A stretch of DNA of 64,000 nucleotides from Dokdonella sp. (GCF_017744955.1 NZ_JAGIAG010000018.1:1-64000); one strand, 5' to 3'; positions 44,101-53,266 are shown, counted from the stretch's first letter. Notes: generated by a model from the letters alone, not told the origin. Numbers and translations: made by a program.

Positions 44101-46184
44101 TGGAATTTCGTATCGCCGATACGTTCACGGAGAGCCTTGCGCGCCTCACCAGCGACGAGCAGAAGGCGACCAAGACAACCGCCTTCGATTTGCAATTGAA
44201 TCCCGCACATCCAGGTATGAGCTTCCACAAGCTCGAACGTGCGAAGGACCGCAACTTCTGGTCGCTTCGCGTTAATGCGGACATCCGCCTAATCGTGCAT
44301 CGCACAGCGTCGAGCTTGCTGTTGTGTTACGTGGACCATCACGACAAGGCTTACGCATGGGCTGAACGGCGGAGGCTTGAGGTACATCCGTCGACTGGCG
44401 CGGCGCAGCTTATCGAGATTCGTCATCGTGTCGAGGAAGTGGCGGTACGCCGCTATATTGAGATCGAGCAGTCGAAGCTGTCCGCAAAATTGAAGGTGCT
44501 TCCGTTCGCCGATATCGCCGATGAGGAGTTACTTGGCTACGGCGTGCCGCAGGAGTGGCTCGCCGACGTGCACACGGCGGATGAAGATGCGTTGCTCGAT
44601 CTCGCAACGCATCTTCCGGCGGAAGCTGCGGAGGCATTGCTGGAGCTTGCGACCGGCGGTAGGCCGCAGAAGCCTGTCGCGCCCGTTCCGGGGGCTGATC
44701 CATTCGCACATCCGGATGCGCAGCGTCGTTTCCGTACGGTGCGGGGTATCGAAGAACTGGAGCGCGCGCTGACTTGGCCGTGGGACCGCTGGATGGTCTT
44801 TCTGCACCCGGCGCAGCGACAACTCGTCGAGCAAAAATACAACGGCTCTGCGCGCGTGTCTGGCTCGGCAGGCACGGGTAAGACAATCGTCGCGTTACAT
44901 CGCGCTGTGCACCTGGCGCACACGAATCCGGATGCACGGGTGCTGTTGGCCACGTTCTCCGAAACACTGGCGAACGCGCTACGCGGACTTCTGAAGCGGC
45001 TGCTGACGGGCCAACCTAGACTCGGCGAGCGCATTGATGTGCATACACTCGACGACCTCGCGGTGCGACTGTATGAGCCGGTTTTCGGCCGTGCACGGGT
45101 CGCATCACGCGATGATCTGCGGGCAGAGTTGAGCGAGGCTGCGACACAAACTGGTAGTGGAATGTTCTCGGATGCGTTGCTGCTTGGGGAGTGGGAAGAA
45201 GTCGCCGATGCGTGGCAGCTCGAATCCTGGGAAGCGTACCGCGCCGCTCGGCGGCTCGGCCGCAAAACGCGCCTGCCAGAGGCGCGGCGCGCGGCTTTGT
45301 GGTCTGTGTTCGAGCGTGTACGTGTGAAGCTCGCAGCGCGCGGTTTGATGACGCTGCCAGGGGTCTATGCAAAGGTGGAAACTGAGCTTGCCACGCGAAA
45401 GCATCCACCGTTCGATTTCGCGGTGATCGACGAGGCGCAGGACCTCAATGTGGCGCAGTTGCGCTTCCTCACAGCGCTGGGTCGGCATCACGTAGACGCG
45501 TTATTCTTTGCTGGCGATCAGGGGCAACGCATTTTTCAAACGCCATTCTCTTGGAAGGCTCTCGGTATCGACGTGCGTGGTCGTTCGCGAACGCTGCGCA
45601 TCAACTACCGTACCTCGCACCAAATTCGCATGCAGGCCGATCATTTGCTCGGTCCGGAAGTATCGGATGCGGACGGCAATGTGGAGGAGCGTCGCGGCAC
45701 AGTATCGATGTTCAATGGACCTGCACCAGAAGTGTGCGTGTTCGATACGCAGCTGGCCGAAGCGGAAGCGGTCGCGGCATGGCTTAAGCGTTGCCGCGGC
45801 GAAGGCACCGCATTTCGCGAAATTGGCATCTTCGTTCGCTGCGAAGCCGAACTGAACCGCGCGTTGCAGGCTGTTCACATTAGCGGTCAGCCATTCAAGC
45901 GACTCGACGGCAGTATCGATGATGAAACGGACCGTGTTTCGATCGGCACTATGCATCTCGCCAAGGGGCTGGAGTTTCGTGCTGTCGCCGTGATGGCCTG
46001 CGATGACGACGTGATACCGTCTCAGGAGCGTACGGAAGACGCTGCCGATGACGCCGACCTGCAGGAGATCTACGACACAGAGAGGCACTTACTCTATGTC
46101 GCCTGCACTCGGGCGCGTGATCGATTGCTGGTGACTGGCGTGTCGCCTGAATCGGAATTCATCAGTGATCTAAAACAACGATGA
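44097..46184 (+). CDS. RelE/ParE-like domain fused to UvrD-family SF1 helicase
   Basis: 695 residues. Residues 1-92 have the RelE/ParE toxin fold: SFHKLERAKDRNFWSLRVNA, then DIRLIVHRTASSLLLCYVDH and HDKAYAWAERR. Residues 215-690 are an SF1 helicase: Walker A SGSAGTGKT (about 256-264), DEAQD (about 444), GDQGQRIF, LRINYRTSHQIR, TMHLAKGLEF and VACTRARDRLL. The ATP-binding residues are intact. A linker (93-215) is helical. The RelE-like part may bind ribosomes or nucleic acid and is not shown to be a nuclease. It closes the six-gene overlapping operon. UvrD-type helicases occur in Gabija and other defence systems, but this fusion with X and Y is not a system I recognise. Confidence 0.88.
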   Translation: MMEFRIADTFTESLARLTSDEQKATKTTAFDLQLNPAHPGMSFHKLERAKDRNFWSLRVNADIRLIVHRTASSLLLCYVDHHDKAYAWAERRRLEVHPSTGAAQLIEIRHRVEEVAVRRYIEIEQSKLSAKLKVLPFADIADEELLGYGVPQEWLADVHTADEDALLDLATHLPAEAAEALLELATGGRPQKPVAPVPGADPFAHPDAQRRFRTVRGIEELERALTWPWDRWMVFLHPAQRQLVEQKYNGSARVSGSAGTGKTIVALHRAVHLAHTNPDARVLLATFSETLANALRGLLKRLLTGQPRLGERIDVHTLDDLAVRLYEPVFGRARVASRDDLRAELSEAATQTGSGMFSDALLLGEWEEVADAWQLESWEAYRAARRLGRKTRLPEARRAALWSVFERVRVKLAARGLMTLPGVYAKVETELATRKHPPFDFAVIDEAQDLNVAQLRFLTALGRHHVDALFFAGDQGQRIFQTPFSWKALGIDVRGRSRTLRINYRTSHQIRMQADHLLGPEVSDADGNVEERRGTVSMFNGPAPEVCVFDTQLAEAEAVAAWLKRCRGEGTAFREIGIFVRCEAELNRALQAVHISGQPFKRLDGSIDDETDRVSIGTMHLAKGLEFRAVAVMACDDDVIPSQERTEDAADDADLQEIYDTERHLLYVACTRARDRLLVTGVSPESEFISDLKQR

Positions 46185-46290
46185 AGGACGCCCCTCACAT
46201 ACTAGCCGGACCATTCGGCCGCCCCAGCCATGCAATCCCCGAACAAGCGCGTCGACCGCCTTCATGCTTGGACAGTGCAAGCAGTTGTTT

Positions 46291-46662
46291 TCATTCGATC
46301 GATTTCTGGTTGCGAAATCCGAGCTGTACAGCGCGAGCCAAGCAATACGGGACTGCTGCTGTCGCAACAGCCAAACCCGCGCCAGCTGCCTGTTGGGGTG
46401 CGCTGGCTGCTGAGAGCGCCGTTGCGACGATCTGAAGAATGCCAAGCACGCTTCCGATGACGGTTGCTATCCAACAAAAGCGTTCCAACCGCGAGATCCC
46501 CGAGGAAGCCTTACGGCGCTCCGATTGAAGCGAAACGCGGAGCTGCTCCCCAAGCGCCATTGAAGCCCGCTGAAAATTCACGCCGCACTTCGGGCACACC
46601 TCGTCTACGGTCATGCTGGCGTCGGCCTTGACCGCCCCGCACTCAACGCACGTCCGATTCAT
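46291..46662 (-). CDS. Small zinc-ribbon membrane protein
   Basis: 123 residues. The N-terminal zinc ribbon is CVECGAVK-(x10)-CPKCGV. A helical stretch (residues 35-62) precedes two membrane segments: IATVIGSVLGILQIVATALSA and AGAGLAVATAAVPYCLARAV. The architecture suggests a membrane-inserted accessory protein, possibly an effector of a defence system. It lies antiparallel to the operon and is A+T-richer than the chromosome. The function is unknown. Confidence 0.65.
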   Translation of the reverse strand: MNRTCVECGAVKADASMTVDEVCPKCGVNFQRASMALGEQLRVSLQSERRKASSGISRLERFCWIATVIGSVLGILQIVATALSAASAPQQAAGAGLAVATAAVPYCLARAVQLGFRNQKSIE

Positions 46663-46790
46663 AGCAAATTCTCCAATCGCACCAGCCTCACTGGTCAGCT
46701 GGCTCAGCGAAGCACGCTAAGGAATCCTTAGTATACACGGCATTCGACGACCCCGAACCTTTCCCGTCAAGTCATCATCGGCGCGGGCGT

Positions 46791-47117
46791 GTGAGTTCTG
46801 CGAAGAGAGGCGGTCCGACGGTTGCCAAGCGTCTGCGAGAGGCCCGTATAGAAGCGGGTATTTCGCAGCGAGAGTTGGGCGTGCGCGCCGGCATCGACCC
46901 GTCAGTGGCTTCGCCGCGTATCAACCAATACGAACGCGGCAAGCACCTGCCTGATCCGACAACCCTGGAACGCTTGGGCAATGTCTTGGATCGACCTCTG
47001 CCCTATTTCTACGCAGCCGATGACACGTTGGCAGCCTTTATCATCGCCTTCGCCAGCGCCACAGCGGCGCAGCGTCGGCGACTCGCGACATATCTTACCG
47101 GTGCTTCAACGACTTAA
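46791..47117 (+). CDS. XRE-family helix-turn-helix regulator, GTG start
   Basis: 108 residues from GTG 46791. Cro/C1-type HTH: VAKRLREARIEAGISQRELG, VRAGIDPSVASPRINQYERG, and DPTTLERLGNVLDRPLPYFY. A short C-terminal tail follows (LAAFIIAFASATAAQRRRLA). It probably represses its own promoter or the neighbouring YaaC-like gene, or controls excision functions. About 250 bases of sequence without a clear gene separate it from the YaaC-like gene. Confidence 0.85.
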   Translation: MSSAKRGGPTVAKRLREARIEAGISQRELGVRAGIDPSVASPRINQYERGKHLPDPTTLERLGNVLDRPLPYFYAADDTLAAFIIAFASATAAQRRRLATYLTGASTT

Positions 47118-47368
47118 GGTCGCCTATACACCGGGTGATCCGAGATCTGAGAAGCCGACCGACTAAGTTTCGGATCCAACATCGTCGTTCGTCTAGCTAA
47201 TTGTGCCGGCCGATCAAGAAGATTCGCTGCAGTATGTCGGGACGTCCTGCGAAAGCCAGCGATATTGGTGATAAGCGGGCATGTTGTCGGGCCGAATACG
47301 AAAGTGGGCTGCGCAACCGCATAATGACTGAGTCTCAGTGAAACAACGGCCACCTCGTCGGAGAGACT

Positions 47369-48529
47369 ATGCCACTGCCTCAACCACGAGCGAGTGAACT
47401 TCTTCGCATTAAAGATCGACCGCTTGAATTTTCGTTCTGGCCGATGGAGCGCACAACGAGGCGCTACGGACTCGGCGCGCGGGTTTTTGCGACCGACCCA
47501 TGGACCGTCATCCGTCGCAGCATTGAACGTCGCTGTCTCAAGACAACAAAAGACGCGGCAAGCGCGCTGATCGAACAGGCAGAGGACTTCTTCGTCGCCG
47601 CTGCATCTGGGGTCAAGGCTGCGAAACCCCTGCTCATGTACTACTGCGTAATGAATCTAGCGAAGGCCCTGGTCCTTTGCGTGCGTCAACGTCAAGAAGT
47701 TGATAATGCGCAGCATGGCGTATCAGAGAGATTGGATGCTCCTCCCAACAACAAGGAATTGTTGAACGCTTGGCTAAATGCCGCGACGACCCTACCAGCT
47801 GGTGCGATACCTCTTGGTCGCATCCAAGTATTCCACGAACTCGCGCGGGCACTCGGCAGCGGCGGTGCAATCCCAGTAAACAACACCAGGTTCGACCTTC
47901 CTGCGTTGATGCCACAGATCGTCCCCGGACATCGCTTATGGATTGAAGCGTCCAACTATCGCGAACGATTTGTATCGCTACAGCGAATCGAATTCCGCAA
48001 GAATCCGAACGCGAGAGAAGTATGGATTCGCATGTTTTTATTCGCAGACGATCTCCGCCGTGTCGATCTCGGACACCAGGATTTCCTCCTGCAAGCTCAA
48101 CTAGCAGGGTCATTCTATGAAGTAGCTACAGTAGAGACAGAACAGGAGCGACGTTTGATCTGCTTGGATCAAGCAAATGTCACGCCGTACAACCACCGGC
48201 CATCCGATGTTATTCCACAGTTGGTCGGGAGCATACGGCAACGCCTCTGGCGAACGGTGCTCACATCACCTCCCTATCGCAAATACTACTGCTATGCAGC
48301 ACCCGTTGCTGAACATGCGCAAGTATTGACGCAGCTCCTTTCCATTTACGCGATCACTTTCTATCTTGGCTCGATAGTGCGGTATCGGCCACACCATTTT
48401 GACAAGATTCTGCAAAGCGCTCATGGCCCCTTCGTGGAAGCGTTCCTGAACGATCAGCCGCAACAATTGGCATATTTATTCGCCTCAGAGTTTGCGGAGA
48501 AAGAAGTCACTCGAGCAGCTATTGTATAG
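47369..48529 (+). CDS. YaaC-like protein
   Basis: 386 residues. The region AKPLLMYYCVMNLAKALVLC with HGVSERLD, and the distal YCYAAPVAEHAQVLTQLLSI plus YAITFYLGSIVRYRPHHFDK and GPFVEAFL, match my memory of the YaaC family. That family is helical, soluble and of unknown function, and is repeatedly found in mobile defence islands. A+T-rich codon use compared with the chromosome indicates separate origin. It follows the XRE gene on the same strand and may be regulated by it. Confidence 0.65.
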   Translation: MPLPQPRASELLRIKDRPLEFSFWPMERTTRRYGLGARVFATDPWTVIRRSIERRCLKTTKDAASALIEQAEDFFVAAASGVKAAKPLLMYYCVMNLAKALVLCVRQRQEVDNAQHGVSERLDAPPNNKELLNAWLNAATTLPAGAIPLGRIQVFHELARALGSGGAIPVNNTRFDLPALMPQIVPGHRLWIEASNYRERFVSLQRIEFRKNPNAREVWIRMFLFADDLRRVDLGHQDFLLQAQLAGSFYEVATVETEQERRLICLDQANVTPYNHRPSDVIPQLVGSIRQRLWRTVLTSPPYRKYYCYAAPVAEHAQVLTQLLSIYAITFYLGSIVRYRPHHFDKILQSAHGPFVEAFLNDQPQQLAYLFASEFAEKEVTRAAIV

Positions 48530-49130
48530 CGCCCACGTCTGGCGCTTTTTTCAATGTCGCTCACCGGTGGCGCGTTCTTGACAGCTAGTGCTACCGTTTT
48601 TCCAGACGCTAGAACGTTCCGAATCAAATGGGCGAGCATCACCGATTGCTCGATCGAGGTGCCCACCCGCCAGCTGCGACGGATATGCTCTACCTCGAAA
48701 GTGGGATTCGGGTCAGCACGCGGTGTCTCGGAAGGCGGATATCTGACGGAACTAATCACGGAGCTCAACCGAATCCTCAATAGATTCAATGGATTATTGG
48801 AGTCGGGAATGGGACGCTGCATCCCCGTGTCAGGGGGTAGGCCGGCCCTGCCCTCCAACGACTGCGCTGTCGGGCTGCGATCGGGTTGCATGAACGAGTG
48901 TGCCGCGAGTTGCGGCGAGCCTGAAATCGACCCAAGGCGTACGGGGACGTCCCGTCAAATCGCATTACACCGCGTTTGCGTGCGATTGACGGGAGCCCTG
49001 GGGCAGCCTACCGACACCGTCGTCGATGCCGCTACCGCACTGGGCTTGGAGCGCCGAACTCCTGCAATTACCTGGGCTTTCGCCTATGACCTCCGCGCTC
49101 ACCCATGAACCTTCGGAGCGGGACCCCGCT
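48530..49130. other. About 600 bases without a supported gene; possible gene remnants
   Basis: Open frames exist on both strands, but none has a recognisable family or start site. The plus-frame stretch SEGGYLTELITELNRILNRF and the opposite-frame stretch VEHIRRSWRVGTSIEQSVML look locally protein-like. This suggests a decayed gene. Base composition is mixed. Confidence 0.45.
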
Positions 49131-49248
49131 ATTTTTCCCGTATTTTATTCGTGCAACGCCCAATCACCCAAGCGTTGTTACAGATTCGCCCAACCAAGGC
49201 GTACGGATTCGCCTAATCGCCAATCGCCCAGGGGCCTATAAAGGCCCC
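49131..49248. promoter_or_regulatory. Origin-like sequence: AT-rich tract, ATTCGCC/AATCGCC repeats and hairpin next to rep
   Basis: ATTTTTCCCGTATTTTATTC (49131-49150) is the most A+T-rich run of the area. It is followed by repeats ATTCGCC (49184, 49207) and AATCGCC (49215, 49222), with CGCCCAATC at 49158. A 7-bp hairpin, GGGGCCT-ATAA-AGGCCCC (49231-49248), overlaps the rep stop codon. An AT tract plus short iterated sites beside a Rep gene is the layout of a replication origin. Confidence 0.45.
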
Positions 49249-51212
49249 GTCACAGGCGGGTGCGGAAACTGGGGGCTTTCGCGTCCCTTCGCCCCGCGCG
49301 GCTTACCAGGCGAGCGGGAGATTCCAGCTTTGTTGATCCAGGACTGAATTGTCGACACCGGAATTCCGGTGCGCTCGCTGATCGAAGCCGTCGTCGTTCC
49401 CTCGCGATACAGCGTGAGCACTTCTTCTTTCTGACGCTGCTTTGCGTATCGGTCCTTTTCGCGGGAGTCAATCCCCAGAACATCTGGTAGCTGGATGAGA
49501 ACCGCAGACGTCTCTTTGTTTCCATCCTCGTCTTGGACATCCAGATCTACTTGTCGCAGCGAGAACGTCTGCGAACGCGGTTTGGGCCAATCTTTCTCTT
49601 TCACGCTCGACAGCTCTATTCCGAGCGGGGTCTTTTCAAGATAGACCGAGCCATCGACCGCGCCGACGAAAGCGGAACTCCCGCGTCCCGTTTTCCGTGG
49701 ATCATGACCTGTGTGATGTACCACAACCACCGAACATGCAAACTCGTGCCTGATAACGTCGAGTGCCGCGATGAAACGATTCATTGCGGCTGTGTCGTTC
49801 TCATTTTCACCGCCGAATGCGCGTGCTAGCGTATCGACCACTATCAATTCGGGCATGCCATACATTTCAACGAGGCTACGCACCTCGGCAACAACTGTGC
49901 GAACAGCGCTCTCATCACAAAGACCGGGCAGACAGTCTGATAGGAACAATGATGCGTCGCGTAGCGAGACGTCATGCTCAAGCTCCCACGCGCGCAACCT
50001 GTTCGTGAGTCCAAAGTTGCCTTCGCCGGCGAGGTAGAAAACGGACCCTTGCTCGACGCGACATCCGTGCCATTCGACACCAGCGGCCACGCTAGCTGCC
50101 CAATCCAAAGCCAGGAATGTTTTTCCGACACCCGGCTGCGCTACCAGTGCGGTAATTGCGTCTTTCGCCAACCAGCCTTTGATCACCCAAGAGATCGGAC
50201 GAGGATCAAGCTCGCCATATCTAGTGAAACGGATAATTCTTCTGTCGGCAATCTTAGGATCGAGGTTGCGTTGTGTTCCGGCAGCCTTGGGGTTCTTCCA
50301 TCCTTTCGCTTGCGCGTCCGCGAAGACTGCTTCATAGCTCGTTTTCGATGTACCCAACCTCGTCCACTTCTCGAGTGCTTCGCTCTCGTTGAATTTTTCG
50401 CTCTTGCTCGACCATTCCAGCCAGAGCGCCTGTCCTCTCGAACCGAGCTCCTTAAGATGAAGTCCTATTTTGACCCAGGTCGAATAGTCATCTGAGTTTA
50501 TCGCCGTAAGCGCGCTGCGTAGGTCGGCTTCGGTGTCGTCCGAAATCCAGCGGACACCCGAGATAGCAAACTGTTGGCCGTCCAGTTCGGCGTGACGCCG
50601 GAAGTAGTTCGCCGGGTATGACTCACCGCCTTCGCTTACGACGGTGCGAACGAACCAGGGATCTGCTTTTTGATGTATGAAACCCGGAAGCCTCATCACT
50701 CGCGGTAGGTCGCAGACGCTAGCATCACCCCCGAAGAGCGCCGCCAACTCCCTCTGCACTCCTGAGAATTCGTGAACCGCAAGACCGGTCACTCGCCAGT
50801 AGGCGTGAAAGCGCTGCGGAGAAGTCTCCACAACTATATGCGGCGGCAGCTTCGCTCCTAGCACCGGCTCAATGGGAGCGCCATCTAGATCAACAAAGAC
50901 GGCGCGCACGCGATCGATTTCTGCGGCCTTCTGCCCTCCTGAGTTCACTACGACAAAGACACCGGCTCCAGCTCGATTTAGTTGAGCAAGCTGATTCGCG
51001 TGTTCGCGGAGGGTGCCTGAGAACTTGAACGCCGTGGCCTTCGACCCGGGCCCATCTTCGCGATCGGAAAAGGTCCGAAACTCGAAGCGATCTGTACTTG
51101 GGTCAAGCGTTCGCAGGAATTCCTCCGCGAGCGAGATGTCGATCACGACCCCACTTTCACTCTCATCGCGTGGAGTGGGTATGCCATGCGGTAGGTCGGA
51201 CGCGTCTTGCAT
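49236..51212 (-). CDS. Replication protein: RepB-like primase domain, PriCT-2-like region, RepA-type AAA ATPase, C-terminal HTH
   Basis: 658 residues. Residues 60-200 resemble a RepB-type primase (VRAVFVDLDGAP, HIVVETSPQRFHAYWRV, PRVMRLPGFIHQK). Residues 215-300 resemble PriCT-2 (LRSALTAINSDDYSTWVKIG, and EALEKWTRL). Residues 330-560 are a RecA-like hexameric helicase (LVAQPGVGKTFLALDWAASV, LIVVDTLARAFGGENENDTA, CSVVVVHHTGHDPRKTGRGS). A C-terminal recombinase-type HTH (LYREGTTTASISERTGIPVS) follows. It should initiate replication of the excised element. It is in one operon with the AlpA-like gene 7 bases upstream. Confidence 0.88.
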   Translation of the reverse strand: MQDASDLPHGIPTPRDESESGVVIDISLAEEFLRTLDPSTDRFEFRTFSDREDGPGSKATAFKFSGTLREHANQLAQLNRAGAGVFVVVNSGGQKAAEIDRVRAVFVDLDGAPIEPVLGAKLPPHIVVETSPQRFHAYWRVTGLAVHEFSGVQRELAALFGGDASVCDLPRVMRLPGFIHQKADPWFVRTVVSEGGESYPANYFRRHAELDGQQFAISGVRWISDDTEADLRSALTAINSDDYSTWVKIGLHLKELGSRGQALWLEWSSKSEKFNESEALEKWTRLGTSKTSYEAVFADAQAKGWKNPKAAGTQRNLDPKIADRRIIRFTRYGELDPRPISWVIKGWLAKDAITALVAQPGVGKTFLALDWAASVAAGVEWHGCRVEQGSVFYLAGEGNFGLTNRLRAWELEHDVSLRDASLFLSDCLPGLCDESAVRTVVAEVRSLVEMYGMPELIVVDTLARAFGGENENDTAAMNRFIAALDVIRHEFACSVVVVHHTGHDPRKTGRGSSAFVGAVDGSVYLEKTPLGIELSSVKEKDWPKPRSQTFSLRQVDLDVQDEDGNKETSAVLIQLPDVLGIDSREKDRYAKQRQKEEVLTLYREGTTTASISERTGIPVSTIQSWINKAGISRSPGKPRGAKGRESPQFPHPPVTGPL

Positions 51213-51219
51213 GCCCTAC

Positions 51220-51417
51220 TCACCCAAGACGGCCGAGTGAGTCGATCCAACGACTCACTTCGACTAGGCGGTAGTAAATGCTCCTCCCGATTCGAACACG
51301 CGGCGGTCCATATCCACGACGTGCCCAGTTGCGCAACGTTCTGACACACTTCCCTAACTGAGCAGCAACTTCCGATTCGGAAAGATGGCCCTTGAGGACG
51401 GCGTTTTCGTCTGACAT
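51220..51417 (-). CDS. AlpA-like / MerR-type helix-turn-helix protein
   Basis: 65 residues: LSESEVAAQLGKCVRTLRNW, ARRGYGPPRVRIGRSIYYRL and VEVSRWIDS. This is the Pfam HTH_17 / AlpA pattern of phage satellites and integrative elements, where it acts as excisionase or activates the integrase gene. It starts the rep operon. Confidence 0.85.
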   Translation of the reverse strand: MSDENAVLKGHLSESEVAAQLGKCVRTLRNWARRGYGPPRVRIGRSIYYRLVEVSRWIDSLGRLG

Positions 51418-51505
51418 TTCGGTACCTGCATCGAAAGTGCACGATGAGGTTGCGAATTTCCGTCAGCGAGGAGGGACACCTCAAAGGGTGAGGAATGTCC
51501 CGCCG

Positions 51506-52036
51506 TTATATCTCCTCCGCGCGCGGATTGCGTGCGGCGTGGTACTCGTACCACGCTCGCTTAACACGCTTAAGGTGTTTCTCCATGGCGCGCCGCTTCT
51601 TCGCGTCGTCCTTCGGTAGGGGGCCTTCCGCGAGGAGGTTTTCTATTGCGACCTGCCTCATCGCTGTCGTCACCTTCATGCCGGGCTTGTCTTCCAAGAT
51701 CGAGTCAACGCGTTGAACAATTTCGCATATCTGAGGCAGTCTCGAAACTGGCTTCGCACCGGGAGCGGCCACGGCACGGCGGTCATTCGGAAGGAACGCG
51801 GTGACAGGCGTAACGGTGTACGGTTCAGATGTGTAGTAGGTCGCAAGTCTACGCAGCGCGTAGGAAAGCGCTTCTTTTTCAGCGGGAATCAGTTGCTCGC
51901 CGCGATCTATGCGATCGGCAAAATGAAGATACAGCTCGCGAGCTGCATCTCCGTCGGCCGGCGCACCACGCTCGCCACTGGCTCTTCTTAGGAGAGAGAA
52001 GAACATCCAGTTTTTTGCATCGAATTCCAACTCCAC
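51506..52036 (-). CDS. Uncharacterised element protein next to integrase
   Basis: 176 residues, soluble, predicted helical. The N-terminal part (DAARELYLHFADRIDRGEQL, IPAEKEALSYALRRLATYY) resembles accessory proteins of integrative elements. The C-terminal part is basic (KKRRAMEKHLKRVKRAWYEY). No enzymatic motif was recognised. It lies 3 bases from the integrase stop on the same strand, so it is probably transcribed with integrase. Confidence 0.7.
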   Translation of the reverse strand: MELEFDAKNWMFFSLLRRASGERGAPADGDAARELYLHFADRIDRGEQLIPAEKEALSYALRRLATYYTSEPYTVTPVTAFLPNDRRAVAAPGAKPVSRLPQICEIVQRVDSILEDKPGMKVTTAMRQVAIENLLAEGPLPKDDAKKRRAMEKHLKRVKRAWYEYHAARNPRAEEI

Positions 52037-52039
52037 GAG

Positions 52040-53266
52040 TCACACCGCCTTGCGAAACTGGAGCACATTGGCGTCGTTGCTCAGAAAAGTTCTTAAGCGT
52101 AAAGCCCAAGCTTCTAGGGCGCTCTTCTTTTCAAGTTCGTAGTCGTACAGATTGTAGTGGATGCCGCCGACACTTCCATCCAGATGATTGAGCACGCGAT
52201 CGCGGTGTTCTTTGGGGACACGCGCCGCAGCCATGCCGGTTTCCACAGTACGCCTCAGGTCATGGGGCGTGAAGTAGGCGATCTTCAAGCGCTGCAGGCG
52301 CTTGCACGCCCGCCGAAGAACAATGCTCAGGCGGTTCGCGGAGAGATGGGGACTGCGTGCACCACCGAAGACGTGCGTCGCACCCGGTTTCTTTCGCCTT
52401 TCGAGGATGTCGAAGGCCTCATCCGGTAGAGGAATTAGATTAGCACGCTTGTTCTTCGACCTTTCTGCTGAAAGTGTCCAACTGCGAGCCGCCATGTCGA
52501 TTTCTGCCCACGGTAGCGCCGCCGCCTCGCTGGGCCTACATCCGGTATAGATCATGAATCGCAAGCAGTCCGCTTCGGTTTCCGTCATCAAATGACGCCA
52601 AACGTGCTTCTCACTGGTAACGCGCCAGAACGCGCGAAGTTCACGCGCCTCTGTCAGTGCGCGACGGCGTGCCTTCGGAGGACCGGGCGAGCGCATGCGA
52701 AGGCATGGATGAAAATCGATAACCCCTTTGTCCACGGCGAAGCTAAACATCTTCCGAACCAGTGCGAGAAGATGGTTCGCTTCGTAGGGCGCGCCACGCG
52801 CCGCGATCGGACTAGTAAGTTCGTCGACATCTGCGCGGCGAATGTCTTTGACGCGATGGTGCCGCCAAGCCTTGAGGACATACTTTTCAACGCGACGTTT
52901 GTCTTCCGCTCCCGACCTCTTCTTGACTGCGTGCTCTGCGAGATAGCGTTCAGCGAGGCGCCCCATCGTCATCTCGCGTGCTTCCTGCTGCTTTTGTCCC
53001 GCAGGGTCTCCCCCCAAGTCGACAGCGCGACGCAACTCTAACGCGCGACGGCGGGCGGCCTCCGCGGACACCGCGGGATAGCGACCGAATGGGAACCGCC
53101 TCTCGATTCCTTTAAACGCGTACGAAAGAATGAAAGTGCGCGCCCCGGATGACGTGATGCGTACCGCGAAGCCGCGGAGCTCGTCGTCATAGTCCATCGC
53201 GTTCTTGCCGGGCGGCGGAGGCCGCATCGAGCGAAGATGCTTGTCCGTGATTCTGACTTTTGCCAT
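52040..53266 (-). CDS. int: Tyrosine recombinase / P4-type integrase
   Basis: 408 residues. Residues 1-90 are the DUF4102-like arm-binding domain (VRITSSGARTFILSYAFKGI, GRYPAVSAEAARRRA). A SAM-like core-binding domain follows (residues 100-185). The catalytic residues are Arg244 (TGCRPSEA), Lys about 271 (SKNKR), His335/Arg338 (TPHDLRRT), His361 (LNHLDG) and Tyr about 371 (HYNLYDY). The gene lies 170 bases inside the right attachment repeat. It catalyses integration into, and excision from, tRNA-Phe. Confidence 0.95.
   Translation of the reverse strand: MAKVRITDKHLRSMRPPPPGKNAMDYDDELRGFAVRITSSGARTFILSYAFKGIERRFPFGRYPAVSAEAARRRALELRRAVDLGGDPAGQKQQEAREMTMGRLAERYLAEHAVKKRSGAEDKRRVEKYVLKAWRHHRVKDIRRADVDELTSPIAARGAPYEANHLLALVRKMFSFAVDKGVIDFHPCLRMRSPGPPKARRRALTEARELRAFWRVTSEKHVWRHLMTETEADCLRFMIYTGCRPSEAAALPWAEIDMAARSWTLSAERSKNKRANLIPLPDEAFDILERRKKPGATHVFGGARSPHLSANRLSIVLRRACKRLQRLKIAYFTPHDLRRTVETGMAAARVPKEHRDRVLNHLDGSVGGIHYNLYDYELEKKSALEAWALRLRTFLSNDANVLQFRKAV

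Noticed and set aside
48554..49108. 185-residue plus-strand frame after the YaaC-like gene
   Set aside because: No ribosome-binding site, mixed composition and an equally long frame on the other strand. Treated as remnant sequence.
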